Source: Nevskiaceae bacterium (GTDB lineage: Bacteria > Pseudomonadota > Gammaproteobacteria > Nevskiales > Nevskiaceae). From it: a stretch of 64,000 bases of DNA. Positions 19,256 through 27,488 of the stretch are shown here, piece after piece. The position numbers and the translations under genes were made by a program. How positions within the stretch are numbered: position 1 is the stretch's first letter; each line of letters starts with the position of its first letter. Location: NCBI GenBank assembly GCA_008012115.1, contig SSEB01000015.1, positions 29,157 through 93,156 of the forward strand, given 5' to 3'. The notes below the pieces were generated by a model. That model made no database searches. It had not been told where the DNA came from and saw only the letters and a list, made by a program, of their open reading frames with translations.

Positions 19256-20284
19256 TTGACTAAGAAAAAGAGACGTGAAAACTGGGCCAAGGAATTCATC
19301 CAGTCGCGCATGCGCAAGGCTGGCTACGAGATCCGCCGTTATACCTTCGTGGACGAATCCCACCAGACCGACGTGCCGCTGCCGGCGGGCGCGGCGGACT
19401 ACCTGCGCCACGACAACCCCAAGCTGGTGGATCTGCGTCAGCGCTATGCCGCCTCGAAACTGCCGGCCGCGGTGGCCAGCATGTGGAATGAGCGGCACGT
19501 CCAGAAGAACATTGACCTGAGCTATTTCCGCGGCAACAACGCCTACGTCTGGGGTTACCAGAGCGAGACGCCTGACGTCGTGCGGATGCGCTTCTTCCTC
19601 TACACCAAGCTCATCGAGAGCATCGATCGCCTCGGCTTGCTCGGCAAGCTGCAGGAGGACGGCGCCTTCGGCTGCTGGACCTACCAGTACGGCCAGCGTC
19701 CGAAAATCAGCCGCGACCTGCTCGATTCGGTCAACGAACTGCACTTCCTGGACCGCCACTTCAAGCTGTTCACGCGCAAGGACACGCGCGTGCTCGACAT
19801 CGGCGCGGGCTATGGCCGCATGGCGCACCGCATGCTGATGGCGGTGCCGTCGGTCTCGCACTACTACTGCACCGATGCGATCCCAGAGTCGTCCTTCCTG
19901 TGCGACTACTACCTGCGCTATCGCGGGCTGGAGGAACGGGCGCAGGTGGTGCCGCTGGACCAGGTACAGAGCACCCTGCAGCCGGGCATGATCGACCTCG
20001 CGATCAACATCCATTCGTTCTCGGAGTGCACGCGTGACGCGATCCGCTGGTGGCTGCAGCAGATCGTGCGCCTGCAGATCCCCTACCTGCTGCTGCTGCC
20101 GAACGACGAGGACCGCTTCAACAGCACCGAAGTCAACGGCAAGCACCTGCCGTTCCTGCCGATCATGGAGGAAATGGGTTTCCGGATCGAGGCGCAGGAG
20201 CGGGTCTACGGCGACTCGGAGTATGCCGAGTTCATTTCCAAGAACGACATGATCTATCTGTTCCGGACACCGGCCGCGAGATGA
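19256..20284 (+). CDS. Putative sugar O-methyltransferase
   Basis: A 342-aa protein starting at TTG (19256), preceded by GAGGTG; no ATG fits the N-terminus MTKKKRRENWAKEF. SAM-binding motif I is VLDIGAGYGRMAHRML near residue 180. The overall pattern (AVASMWNERHVQKNIDLSYFRGNNAYVWGYQ) resembles the putative sugar O-methyltransferase family found in glycan loci. It probably methylates a sugar of the exported polymer. Its stop overlaps the next start by 4 nt (ATGA). Confidence 0.75.
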   Translation: MTKKKRRENWAKEFIQSRMRKAGYEIRRYTFVDESHQTDVPLPAGAADYLRHDNPKLVDLRQRYAASKLPAAVASMWNERHVQKNIDLSYFRGNNAYVWGYQSETPDVVRMRFFLYTKLIESIDRLGLLGKLQEDGAFGCWTYQYGQRPKISRDLLDSVNELHFLDRHFKLFTRKDTRVLDIGAGYGRMAHRMLMAVPSVSHYYCTDAIPESSFLCDYYLRYRGLEERAQVVPLDQVQSTLQPGMIDLAINIHSFSECTRDAIRWWLQQIVRLQIPYLLLLPNDEDRFNSTEVNGKHLPFLPIMEEMGFRIEAQERVYGDSEYAEFISKNDMIYLFRTPAAR

Positions 20285-21204
20285 TCAATATCGCCCTCGG
20301 CTCCGACGATGGCTACGCGCCGCATGCCGCGGCGCTGATCCACTCGCTGGCCGCGGCACACGGCCGCGGCCGCGTGCAGCTGTACTACTACTGCGACGAC
20401 AGCCTGGCGGCCGGCACCCGCGCCACGCTGACGGCTTATTGTGAGCGGCTCGGCGTGGGGCTGCGTTTCGTGGACGTCGATCCAGCGCCGTTCCGCGGTC
20501 TGCACGCCAATGAGCGCCTGCCGCTGCTGTGCTGGTACCGCACCTGCCTCGCCGAGTTGCTGCCCGAGCTGGACCGCGTTCTTTATCTCGATACCGACAT
20601 CATCGTGTCGGAGCCGCTGGATGCGCTCTATGACATGGAGATGGGCGATCACTTCGCCGCCGTGGTCAATGATCATCTCGCCGCCATCGCATTTCCCGAG
20701 GTCGCCAAGCGCGTCGACATTCCTTACGAGAAATACTTCAACTCCGGTGTGATGCTGCTCAACCTCAAGGCGATCCGCGCCGCAGGCGGCGGTGAGCGCG
20801 TGCTCAAGATCGCGCGCGACAATATCGAGCGCCTGTACTTTCCGGACCAGGACGCGCTCAACCTTGCGTTTGGACCGCGCAGCATCCTGCTCGACCCGCG
20901 CTGGAATTTTCCGCCGATCACCTACAGGTATTTCGCGCATTACCGCGGCAATCCCTTCATCGAGGCGCTGCCGGCCTGCCGGCGCGTGGCGGAGCCGTCG
21001 TTCCGGCCGGCGATCCTGCATTTCCTGGCGCAGCCCAAGCCCTGGGTGGCGTTCAAGGCTTACGAGTATGTCTGGGAGTACCACCGGCATCGCGCGCGCA
21101 CGCCCTGGGCGCCGCCGCTGAAGGAAACGCTGCTGTGGTGGATGCGCACGCACACGCCCTGGATCCAGAACGCCTGGAACCGTCTGCGCGGGCGGGGAGG
21201 CTGA
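20281..21204 (+). CDS. Glycosyltransferase family 8
   Basis: A 307-aa protein beginning MINIALGSDDGYAPHAAALIHSL, the GT8 N-terminus. The metal-binding DxD is LYLDTDIIVSEPL near residue 104, and YFNSGVMLLNLKAIR is the conserved acceptor-side segment. GT8 enzymes are retaining transferases using UDP-glucose or UDP-galactose. The ATG overlaps the preceding stop by 4 nt, and a GTG-start glycosyltransferase follows one nt later. A longer upstream frame is rejected because homology begins exactly at this ATG. Confidence 0.92.
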   Translation: MINIALGSDDGYAPHAAALIHSLAAAHGRGRVQLYYYCDDSLAAGTRATLTAYCERLGVGLRFVDVDPAPFRGLHANERLPLLCWYRTCLAELLPELDRVLYLDTDIIVSEPLDALYDMEMGDHFAAVVNDHLAAIAFPEVAKRVDIPYEKYFNSGVMLLNLKAIRAAGGGERVLKIARDNIERLYFPDQDALNLAFGPRSILLDPRWNFPPITYRYFAHYRGNPFIEALPACRRVAEPSFRPAILHFLAQPKPWVAFKAYEYVWEYHRHRARTPWAPPLKETLLWWMRTHTPWIQNAWNRLRGRGG

Positions 21205-21205
21205 G

Positions 21206-22135
21206 GTGAGCACGCCGCGCCCCCTGGTCAGTGTCATCCTGCCGACCTACAACCGCGGCTACGTCATCCGCCGCGCGGTCGATAGCGTGCTGGCACAGAC
21301 TTATCCGAATTTCGAGTTGATCGTCGTCGACGATGGGTCCAAGGACGATACGCTGCAGATTCTCTCGGAATACACCGATCCCCGCCTCAAGGTGGTGGTG
21401 CCCGGCAAGAACGGCGGCGCGGCGGTCGCGCGCAATCGCGGGCTGGCGGTGGCCCGGGGCGATTACATTGCCTTCCAGGACAGCGACGACGAGTGGCTGC
21501 TCGACAAGCTGGAGAAGCAGGTGGCCGAACTGGAACGCCATCCCCAGGCGGCGGTGTGCGTGGCCGGCATCATCTGCGTGCCCTACGACAATCGCGGTGT
21601 CGGGTACTGGAGCCCGCGGGCGCTGGACCGCGACGACGATTTCCTGGCGCTGTTCCGCTATGGCTTCGTGTTTTCCACGCCGGCCTGGATGATCCGGCGC
21701 AGCGCACTGGAAAAGGTCGGCTATTTCGACGAGTCGATGTCGACCTGGGAGGATTGGGAACTGTCGATCCGCCTCGATGCGTTCGGGGGTTTTGTTGCGC
21801 TCGACGAACCTCTGCATATGGCGTTCGATACCAAGGGCAGCGTCAAGTTCAACAAGACCGCGTTCGCTGCGACCCTGGAAATGGTGATGCGCAAGCACGC
21901 GCAGTGGCTGTCCAACTCGCCGCGCGTGCTGGCTCGGCACTACCGGCTCATGGCGGTGTGGGAATTCGATAGCGGGCGGCTCGCGTCCGCGCGTCGCTAT
22001 TTCGCCAAGGCGCTGGGCACCGATCCGACCTACCTGCGCCCCTGGGTCACCATGCTGCGGCGGACGCACAAGCTGCTGCTGCCCGACCGCTGGGCCGGCA
22101 AGCCATCGTCGAAGAAAATGGAGGCGAGCCGGTGA
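21206..22135 (+). CDS. Glycosyltransferase family 2
   Basis: A 309-aa GT2 enzyme with GTG start. PLVSVILPTYNRGYVIRRAVDSVLAQTYPNFELIVVDDGS at the N-terminus is the nucleotide-sugar-binding fold, and the DxD-type motif is FQDSDDEW near residue 92. WEDWELSIRL near residue 190 is the ED-x-DL acceptor motif of the family. It acts on the cytoplasmic face of the inner membrane in repeat-unit assembly; donor and acceptor are unknown. Its last 4 nt overlap the next start. Confidence 0.92.
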   Translation: MSTPRPLVSVILPTYNRGYVIRRAVDSVLAQTYPNFELIVVDDGSKDDTLQILSEYTDPRLKVVVPGKNGGAAVARNRGLAVARGDYIAFQDSDDEWLLDKLEKQVAELERHPQAAVCVAGIICVPYDNRGVGYWSPRALDRDDDFLALFRYGFVFSTPAWMIRRSALEKVGYFDESMSTWEDWELSIRLDAFGGFVALDEPLHMAFDTKGSVKFNKTAFAATLEMVMRKHAQWLSNSPRVLARHYRLMAVWEFDSGRLASARRYFAKALGTDPTYLRPWVTMLRRTHKLLLPDRWAGKPSSKKMEASR

Positions 22136-22818
22136 GCGCACGCCCCATCGTCAGCGTGCTGTTTCTGGCGCGCGATCCGGCTGTGGTCCCGCTGGCGGCG
22201 AGCAGCGTGCTGCGGCAGCAGTATCGTGAGGTCGAGCTGCTGATCGGTGCGATGCCTGGCGCCGATGCCGGGCTGGATGCGCTGCTGCGCGATCTTGCGA
22301 TGCAGGACGCGCGCGTGCGCCAGGTCGATGCGGTATCGTGGCGCGATCTGCTGGCCGCTGCGCAGGGCGATTTCGTCGCCCTGCAGTTCGAGCGCACGGA
22401 GTGGCTCACGGGGCGCCTGCGGGCGCAGTGCGCGCTGATCGAGACGCTGGGCTCATCCTGCGCCGCGGTGGTTGGCTGGTCGGTGCGGCATGTTGCGAAC
22501 ACTGGATCGACGATGCTGCGCTGGCCGACGCTCGGCGAGGATGCCTGGGTCGATGTCGGCGCGCTAGAACGCGGCCTGCCGCTGCTGGCGATGACGGGCC
22601 TGTTTCGCCGTCAGGCGCTGGCGGACGCCGGGTTGCCTGGCGGCAACGACCCGACGCCGGCGCTGACGGACTGGGCGCACCGATTCTGCGAGCGGCATCG
22701 CGTCGCCTCGGTCTCGCAGTTCCTGACCGTGGTGACCGAGCCACGCCCTGCCGGCGCGCCAGCGCCAGTCGGAACGCTGGCGCGCTGGGCGACCCGCCTG
22801 CGCAAGGCACTGCGCTGA
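22132..22818 (+). CDS. Degenerate glycosyltransferase-2-like protein
   Basis: A 228-aa protein with GTG start overlapping the previous gene by 4 nt. The N-terminus PIVSVLFLARDPAVVPLAASSVLRQQYREVELLIGA follows the GT2 first beta-alpha-beta, but the VDDGS and DSDD metal motifs are missing (LQFERTEWLTGRLRAQ stands where FxDSDDxW should be). The second half keeps the tail order (GLFRRQALADAGLPG...DWAHRF) of GT2 acceptor domains. It may be an inactive paralogue or a partner of a neighbouring transferase. The frame is intact, so it is probably expressed. Confidence 0.7.
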   Translation: MSARPIVSVLFLARDPAVVPLAASSVLRQQYREVELLIGAMPGADAGLDALLRDLAMQDARVRQVDAVSWRDLLAAAQGDFVALQFERTEWLTGRLRAQCALIETLGSSCAAVVGWSVRHVANTGSTMLRWPTLGEDAWVDVGALERGLPLLAMTGLFRRQALADAGLPGGNDPTPALTDWAHRFCERHRVASVSQFLTVVTEPRPAGAPAPVGTLARWATRLRKALR

Positions 22819-22823
22819 TCGAC

Positions 22824-23750
22824 ATGGACGCCGACGCCGCGCCCACTGTCAGTGTCGTCATCCCCACGTATAACCGTGCGGCGCTGATTGGCCGCGCCGT
22901 CGGCAGCGTGCTGGCGCAGACCGCCGGCGATCTCGAGCTGATCGTGGTTGACGATGGCTCCACCGACAACACCGCGGCGGTGGTGCGGGCGGTCCAGGAC
23001 CCGCGTCTGATCTATCTGCCGCAGCCGCAGAATCTTGGCGTGTCGGCTGCGCGCAACATCGGTATCCGCGCGGCGCGCGGCGAGTGGGTGGCCTTTCTCG
23101 ACAGTGACGATCGCTGGCGCCCACAGAAATTGCAGCGTCAGTTGCAAGACCTCCAGCACAGCAGGTTCGCCGGAGTGGCCACCTACTGCCGCATGTGCCG
23201 CACCGACGGTCGCCACGTCATCGAAGTGCCGCAGGGCGAGGGCGAGCGTCACGACGGTGCGGTGCCCTGGCCCTCACTGCTCACCGACGGATTGTGGTTC
23301 TGCCAGACCTGGCTGGTGCGCCGCGAGGCGCTGCTGGCCTGCAACGGCTTCGACGAGCGCATGCACATCTGGGAGGACTGGGACCTCCTGCTGCGCCTGT
23401 CGCAGCGCGGGGCGATCCGCTACTTGCCTGAGGTGCTGGTGGAGTCGCAGGTGTCGCCGGACAGCCTGGTGGGTCGTCACGAGAACCGGCCGGCGAGTCT
23501 TCGCCTCCTGCAGCAGAAGCACGCGGCGCTGTTCGCGCGCGATCCGGCGGTGGCGGCGCATCACGCCTACACGCGCGCCCGTTATGAACTGCTCTACGGC
23601 GACTGGCGGGCCGGCTGGCGCGCGCTGGCGCAGGCGATCCGCATGCAGCCCCTGCGCCCGCGAGGCTGGGCGCTGTTCGCGGCCTCGCTCAGCGGCCGCA
23701 ATGGATTGCAGCATCTCGCCGAGTGGGCCAAGCAGAGGAAAGCGGCATGA
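22824..23750 (+). CDS. Glycosyltransferase family 2
   Basis: A 308-aa GT2 enzyme. TVSVVIPTYNRAALIGRAVGSVLAQT and LIVVDDGSTDNT are the N-terminal nucleotide-binding motifs, FLDSDDRWRPQKL is the metal-binding loop, and HIWEDWDLLLRLSQRG is the acceptor ED motif. The ATG at 22824 lies 5 nt after the previous stop. A longer frame starting at 22338 runs antisense to nothing and shadows the preceding gene, so it is rejected. Closely similar to the GT2 at 21206, the pair may be duplicates. Confidence 0.92.
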   Translation: MDADAAPTVSVVIPTYNRAALIGRAVGSVLAQTAGDLELIVVDDGSTDNTAAVVRAVQDPRLIYLPQPQNLGVSAARNIGIRAARGEWVAFLDSDDRWRPQKLQRQLQDLQHSRFAGVATYCRMCRTDGRHVIEVPQGEGERHDGAVPWPSLLTDGLWFCQTWLVRREALLACNGFDERMHIWEDWDLLLRLSQRGAIRYLPEVLVESQVSPDSLVGRHENRPASLRLLQQKHAALFARDPAVAAHHAYTRARYELLYGDWRAGWRALAQAIRMQPLRPRGWALFAASLSGRNGLQHLAEWAKQRKAA

Positions 23751-24142
23751 GCAAACGCGTCATCACTTTCGGCACCTACGATGTCTTCCATGTCGGGCAT
23801 CTGCGGCTGCTCGAACGCGCCCGCGCGCAGGGCGACTACCTGATTGTCGGCATTTCCACGGACGAGCTGAACCGCCGCAAGAAACAGCGCGATCCGGTAT
23901 ACACACTGGCCGAGCGCATGGAGATCGTGGCGGGCCTGCGCTGCGTCGATGCGGTGTTTGCCGAGCACTCGCTGGAGCTGAAGCGTCAGTATCTGATCGA
24001 TCATCGCGCCGATATCCTGGTGATGGGCGACGACTGGCAGGGACGCTTTGATGAGTTCTCCGATCTCTGCGAAGTCCGCTACCTGCCGCGCACGCCGGCG
24101 ATTTCCACCACCGTCACCATCGAGAAGATTCGCTCCGTATGA
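23747..24142 (+). CDS. TagD/GCT-like cytidylyltransferase
   Basis: A 131-aa nucleotidyltransferase. RVITFGTYDVFHVGHLRLLERARAQGDYLIVGIST contains the HxGH signature; the ERMEIVAGLRCVDAVF segment and the C-terminal ISTTVTIEKIR (ISTT-x-I, RTxGISTT type in TagD) complete the family pattern. Length equals glycerol-3-phosphate cytidylyltransferase (about 130 aa). It would make CDP-glycerol or a related CDP-alcohol. ATG at 23747 overlaps the previous stop by 4 nt and has AGAGGAAAG upstream. It is coupled by another 4-nt overlap to the CDP-alcohol phosphotransferase that follows. Confidence 0.88.
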   Translation: MSKRVITFGTYDVFHVGHLRLLERARAQGDYLIVGISTDELNRRKKQRDPVYTLAERMEIVAGLRCVDAVFAEHSLELKRQYLIDHRADILVMGDDWQGRFDEFSDLCEVRYLPRTPAISTTVTIEKIRSV

Positions 24143-24804
24143 TCCAGCGCGCCGCCGAACTGCTGACCCGTCGTTACGACACGCCCGACCAGGCGTTCAT
24201 GACTCGCGAAGTCAGCCAGCGGCTGGGCGCAGTGCTCGCCGCCGGCGCCTTCTCCCTGCGGATGAGTCCCAATGCGGTGACGTTGACGGGCCTTGTCTGC
24301 ATGTTGCTTGGTGCCTGGGCGTTCGCGGCGGGTGAGGGCGCCGCCGGCATCGTTGCGCCGCTGCTGCTGTGGCAGCTTGGCTTCGGCTTCGACTGCGCCG
24401 ACGGCCAGCTGGCCCGTGCCACGAAGCGGCAGAGCCCCTTCGGCGGCTGGCTGGATGTGGCCTGCGACCACATCCGCCAGGGTGCCCTCTGCCTGGCGCT
24501 GACTGCGGTCAGCCCCGGGCTTGCCGGCTATGCCGTCGCCTTGCTGCTGCTGTCGGGCATGACCGTGTATCTGCACACCGTGGCCGTGATCAAGTTCTCT
24601 GCGCCGCCCAAGCTGGAACTCGGCGTCCATGCCGGACGTCTACGCGTACTCGTGAAAGAGCTGCTCGATACCCCGGTGTTTCTGCTGACGCTGTGCCTGC
24701 TGCGGCCCTGGCCTTCGCTGCTGCTGCTGTATGCCGCCGGTAACGGCGTGTTGCTGCTGGCGCGCGCGGTGGCACTGGCCAAGCTGCGACTGGCGCGCGC
24801 CTGA
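24139..24804 (+). CDS. CDP-alcohol phosphatidyltransferase family membrane enzyme
   Basis: A 221-aa membrane protein with about five or six hydrophobic helices. The full catalytic motif D-x2-DG-x2-AR-x8-G-x3-D-x3-D is present as DCADGQLARATKRQSP then FGGWLDVACD. Such enzymes transfer a phospho-alcohol from a CDP-alcohol to a lipid or other acceptor. Coupling by ATGA overlap to a TagD-like cytidylyltransferase suggests the two act in series, decorating the lipid-linked polysaccharide or a dedicated lipid carrier with phosphoglycerol or a similar group. The acceptor is unknown. Confidence 0.9.
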   Translation: MIQRAAELLTRRYDTPDQAFMTREVSQRLGAVLAAGAFSLRMSPNAVTLTGLVCMLLGAWAFAAGEGAAGIVAPLLLWQLGFGFDCADGQLARATKRQSPFGGWLDVACDHIRQGALCLALTAVSPGLAGYAVALLLLSGMTVYLHTVAVIKFSAPPKLELGVHAGRLRVLVKELLDTPVFLLTLCLLRPWPSLLLLYAAGNGVLLLARAVALAKLRLARA

Positions 24805-24828
24805 GCGCGCCGCGCCTCCGAAAACGGC

Positions 24829-24938
24829 CACCCGCTGTCGCCGCGTGTGGCTTCAATGTTGTTAAATAAGATATATTTATTTTAAATACGTTCGATATAT
24901 TAAAACATTTGTTGACGTTTCAAGACCAGGAGCGGGTG
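24829..24938. repeat. 110-bp AT-core element, copy 3
   Basis: Left repeat CACCCGCT 24829-24836, core 24861-24906 (starts GTTAAA, ends AAAAC), right repeat AGCGGGTG 24931-24938, both arms 24 bp. The terminal repeat extends to 9 bp. The core dyad is weak at the ends (8 of 17). It starts 24 bp after the CDP-alcohol enzyme's stop and ends about 20 bp before the next glycosyltransferase start. It therefore splits the otherwise overlapping gene series of the exopolysaccharide locus. Confidence 0.87.
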
Positions 24939-24958
24939 GCGGTTTGCAGCGATTAGCG

Positions 24959-26149
24959 ATGGCCCAGAACGTGTCGATGCAGCGGGAAACCTCGTTGCCG
25001 GAGACCTCCGGCGACGCGCCGCTGCGCGTGCTGCATGTAGCCGAAACCTTGCCGGGGGGCATTGCCACTTACCTGCGTGAAGTGCTCAGCGCCCAGATCA
25101 TGCAGGGCGGTCAGCAGGTTCGCGTGCTGGCGCCGCAAGATCAGCTCGATCACCTGGCGGGATTGCCGGTAGCCGCGCTGCAGGGCTATGCCCGCAGCGG
25201 CCGCAACCTGCGTTCGCTGCTAGCGCTGGCGCGGGCACTGCGCCGGCAGGTTGAAGCGTTCCGCCCGCAGATCGTGCATCTCCACAGCAGCTTCGCCGGC
25301 GCCGTGGGCCGCTGGTTGCGACCGTCGCTGCCGGACGATGTGCGCTGGGTCTACTGCCCGCACGGCTGGGCCTTTTCGCGCGACGATCACGCGCTGGCGC
25401 GGCGGGCCTACGCCTGGGTCGAGCGGCTGCTGGCGCGGCGGGCCGATGCCTGGGTCGCCATCTCCCGGCATGAACTCGAGACCGCCATCGCGCACGGTAT
25501 CGCGGCGGAGCATGCGCAGTTGATCGGCAACGGTGTCGCCGATACGCAGGCGCTGTCCGTGGCGCCTGCTGCCGGATTCGCCCGCGACGCGTTGAACCTG
25601 TTGTTTGTCGGCCGCCACGATCGGCAAAAAGGTCTCGACCTGCTGCTTGCGGCGATGGCGCAACTCCGGGACTGTCCCCTCCGCCTGCATGTGGTGGGGA
25701 GCGGCGTGCTGGGCGCCGCCGGAGATACCGTAGGTGACGCGGCCCTGCCGAACGTGCGCTGGCTGGGCTGGCGCTCGGGCCCGGACCTCCTGGCGTGCTA
25801 TCGCGCCTGCGACGCGCTGGTGATGCCCTCGCGCTGGGAGGGCTTCGGCCTTGCCGCCATCGAGGCGATGCGCGAAGGCAAGCCGGTACTCGCGGCCAAC
25901 TGCGGCGCGCTGGGCGAAATCGTCGAGGACGGTGTGACCGGACGCCTGTTCGCCGCCGGCGATGTCGCGGCGCTGACCGTGGTGCTGGCATCGCTGGACC
26001 GCGGGGCGCTTGCGCGTGCGGGGAGCATGGCGCGGCAGCGTTACCTGGAGCGCTACACCATTGAGCGTACCGCGACGGCGCTCTCGGCTCTTTACGGCGA
26101 ATTGGCGATGGGCAGCAGGCCTTTGGAGGTGGGAATTGGCAATCAATAA
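24959..26149 (+). CDS. Glycosyltransferase family 4
   Basis: About 396 aa. LRVLHVAETLPGGIATYLREVL is the GT4/GT-B N-terminal donor-loop start. The C-terminal domain has LLFVGRHDRQKGLDLLLAAM, the nucleotide-binding strand, and ALVMPSRWEGFGLAAIEAMREGKPVLAANCGALGEIV, the E-x7-E motif. ATG at 24959 is preferred; a TTG at 24944, six bases after the 110-bp element, is also in frame. The stop overlaps the next gene's TTG start by 14 nt. Confidence 0.9.
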   Translation: MAQNVSMQRETSLPETSGDAPLRVLHVAETLPGGIATYLREVLSAQIMQGGQQVRVLAPQDQLDHLAGLPVAALQGYARSGRNLRSLLALARALRRQVEAFRPQIVHLHSSFAGAVGRWLRPSLPDDVRWVYCPHGWAFSRDDHALARRAYAWVERLLARRADAWVAISRHELETAIAHGIAAEHAQLIGNGVADTQALSVAPAAGFARDALNLLFVGRHDRQKGLDLLLAAMAQLRDCPLRLHVVGSGVLGAAGDTVGDAALPNVRWLGWRSGPDLLACYRACDALVMPSRWEGFGLAAIEAMREGKPVLAANCGALGEIVEDGVTGRLFAAGDVAALTVVLASLDRGALARAGSMARQRYLERYTIERTATALSALYGELAMGSRPLEVGIGNQ

Positions 26150-27488
26150 CCGCATCTCGCCGGCCAGCGGATTGATGAGCGATGCACTGAGATTGCCGTC
26201 GAGTCTCTCTGCCTGTTTGTTTGCAGCAGCTCTTTTCATGAGTCCGCTTTCGGGTGTCCGCCCCATTCCTTCTCTGTCTTACGGAGATTTGCTGTTCGCC
26301 ATTTCATGTGCATGCGCTCTGGCTGAGCGGCTTGCGAACCGAGAGCAGATTTATTTTTTCTGGATATACCTGCTTGCCGCCCTGCTAATCACCTCGAGCT
26401 ATCTGGTCAATCAGTTCGCTTCGCACGGCATGACGGCATACGAGTACGGACAGTTCATCAGTGCGTGCTTGGACAATCATGTCGAAATTGTTCTGTCTCA
26501 GAACCCAAATTTCAGGACGCTTTTCACATCTTTAATTATCTTTCCACAAGCTTTCCTACTTCAGCGGCCTCGTAGTTATGGTGAGGTGCGCTGCCTCATT
26601 TATATCTGGACGATGGGAGCGATTTATGGCGCCGCATTTACTGTGGCCTACTGCATTGGCCTATTCGATTGGAGCGATGACTATTTTTGGCGTGTCCTTC
26701 ATCGAGCCAGGGGTTTGACGGGTCATCCAAACGCTATGGCTCTGAGCACAGTACTAGCCTTTCCCGGCCTATTGCTGTTGTTCTTTGAATCGCGCAATAC
26801 ATTGTTGAGGCTGGCCGTGTTGGTCGCCGTTTTTATCGCCTGGCGCGCAATAGGGTACTCGGGATCTCGAACCGCTATCTACACGCTCATGGCGATGGCT
26901 GCCATCGTTTTCGCTCTCCTGTACCAGCAGGTTCCCGCATATTTTCGTGTCCGATTGATTGCTGCAACTGCTCTCATTGCAACTGGCTACATTATTTTCA
27001 AATACGCGATGGGGCCGAGTGATCACAATTCGGCTTTGTGGCGTCTCGAAAACGGTTCCGCCACATCAGACACGATCCGCGCCAACGACCATGAGATTGC
27101 GACCACCGGTTTCGAAAACTCGCCGATATTCGGACAGGGATTCCAGTGGCTGCGCATTGCGCACAACATGTATCTGCAGATGCTGCACTCGTCCGGACTG
27201 GCAGGCTTCCTGGGGTTCGCTCTGGCGATGAGTTATCCGTTCTACCTCACGCTAGTCTTCTGGCAGTCAATAAATTCCCTGTCTCAGCGCATTTTGCGCA
27301 GTTGCCTACTGACCGGCGCGCTCGGCGTTCTTGTATGGGGATGGGCGCAGCCCAATATCAATGCGCTCAATCCGACAGTGCCTTTTGGCCTTTTGCTGTG
27401 CTTGAGCATAATTGTGCGGGCTAAACAACTTCGTACACGTGCCGGCAGGCTACCGGATAGTTCCGAATTGCTGCCGAGGTTGAGTTGA
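26136..27488 (+). CDS. O-antigen ligase/polymerase-like membrane protein (first of tandem pair)
   Basis: About 450 aa with 10-12 hydrophobic segments and a central periplasmic-type loop. TTG at 26136 is chosen because GGAGGTG lies 5-6 nt upstream; ATG 26175 is an alternative. It is a close paralogue of the following gene. Shared blocks include FAAALFMSPLSGVRP, AFPGLLLLF, LENGSATSDT and VWGWAQPNINALNP. Its codons are visibly richer in A and T (about half G+C by eye) than the neighbour and the rest of the locus. It may polymerise or ligate the polysaccharide (Wzy/WaaL fold). Confidence 0.8.
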   Translation: MAINNRISPASGLMSDALRLPSSLSACLFAAALFMSPLSGVRPIPSLSYGDLLFAISCACALAERLANREQIYFFWIYLLAALLITSSYLVNQFASHGMTAYEYGQFISACLDNHVEIVLSQNPNFRTLFTSLIIFPQAFLLQRPRSYGEVRCLIYIWTMGAIYGAAFTVAYCIGLFDWSDDYFWRVLHRARGLTGHPNAMALSTVLAFPGLLLLFFESRNTLLRLAVLVAVFIAWRAIGYSGSRTAIYTLMAMAAIVFALLYQQVPAYFRVRLIAATALIATGYIIFKYAMGPSDHNSALWRLENGSATSDTIRANDHEIATTGFENSPIFGQGFQWLRIAHNMYLQMLHSSGLAGFLGFALAMSYPFYLTLVFWQSINSLSQRILRSCLLTGALGVLVWGWAQPNINALNPTVPFGLLLCLSIIVRAKQLRTRAGRLPDSSELLPRLS

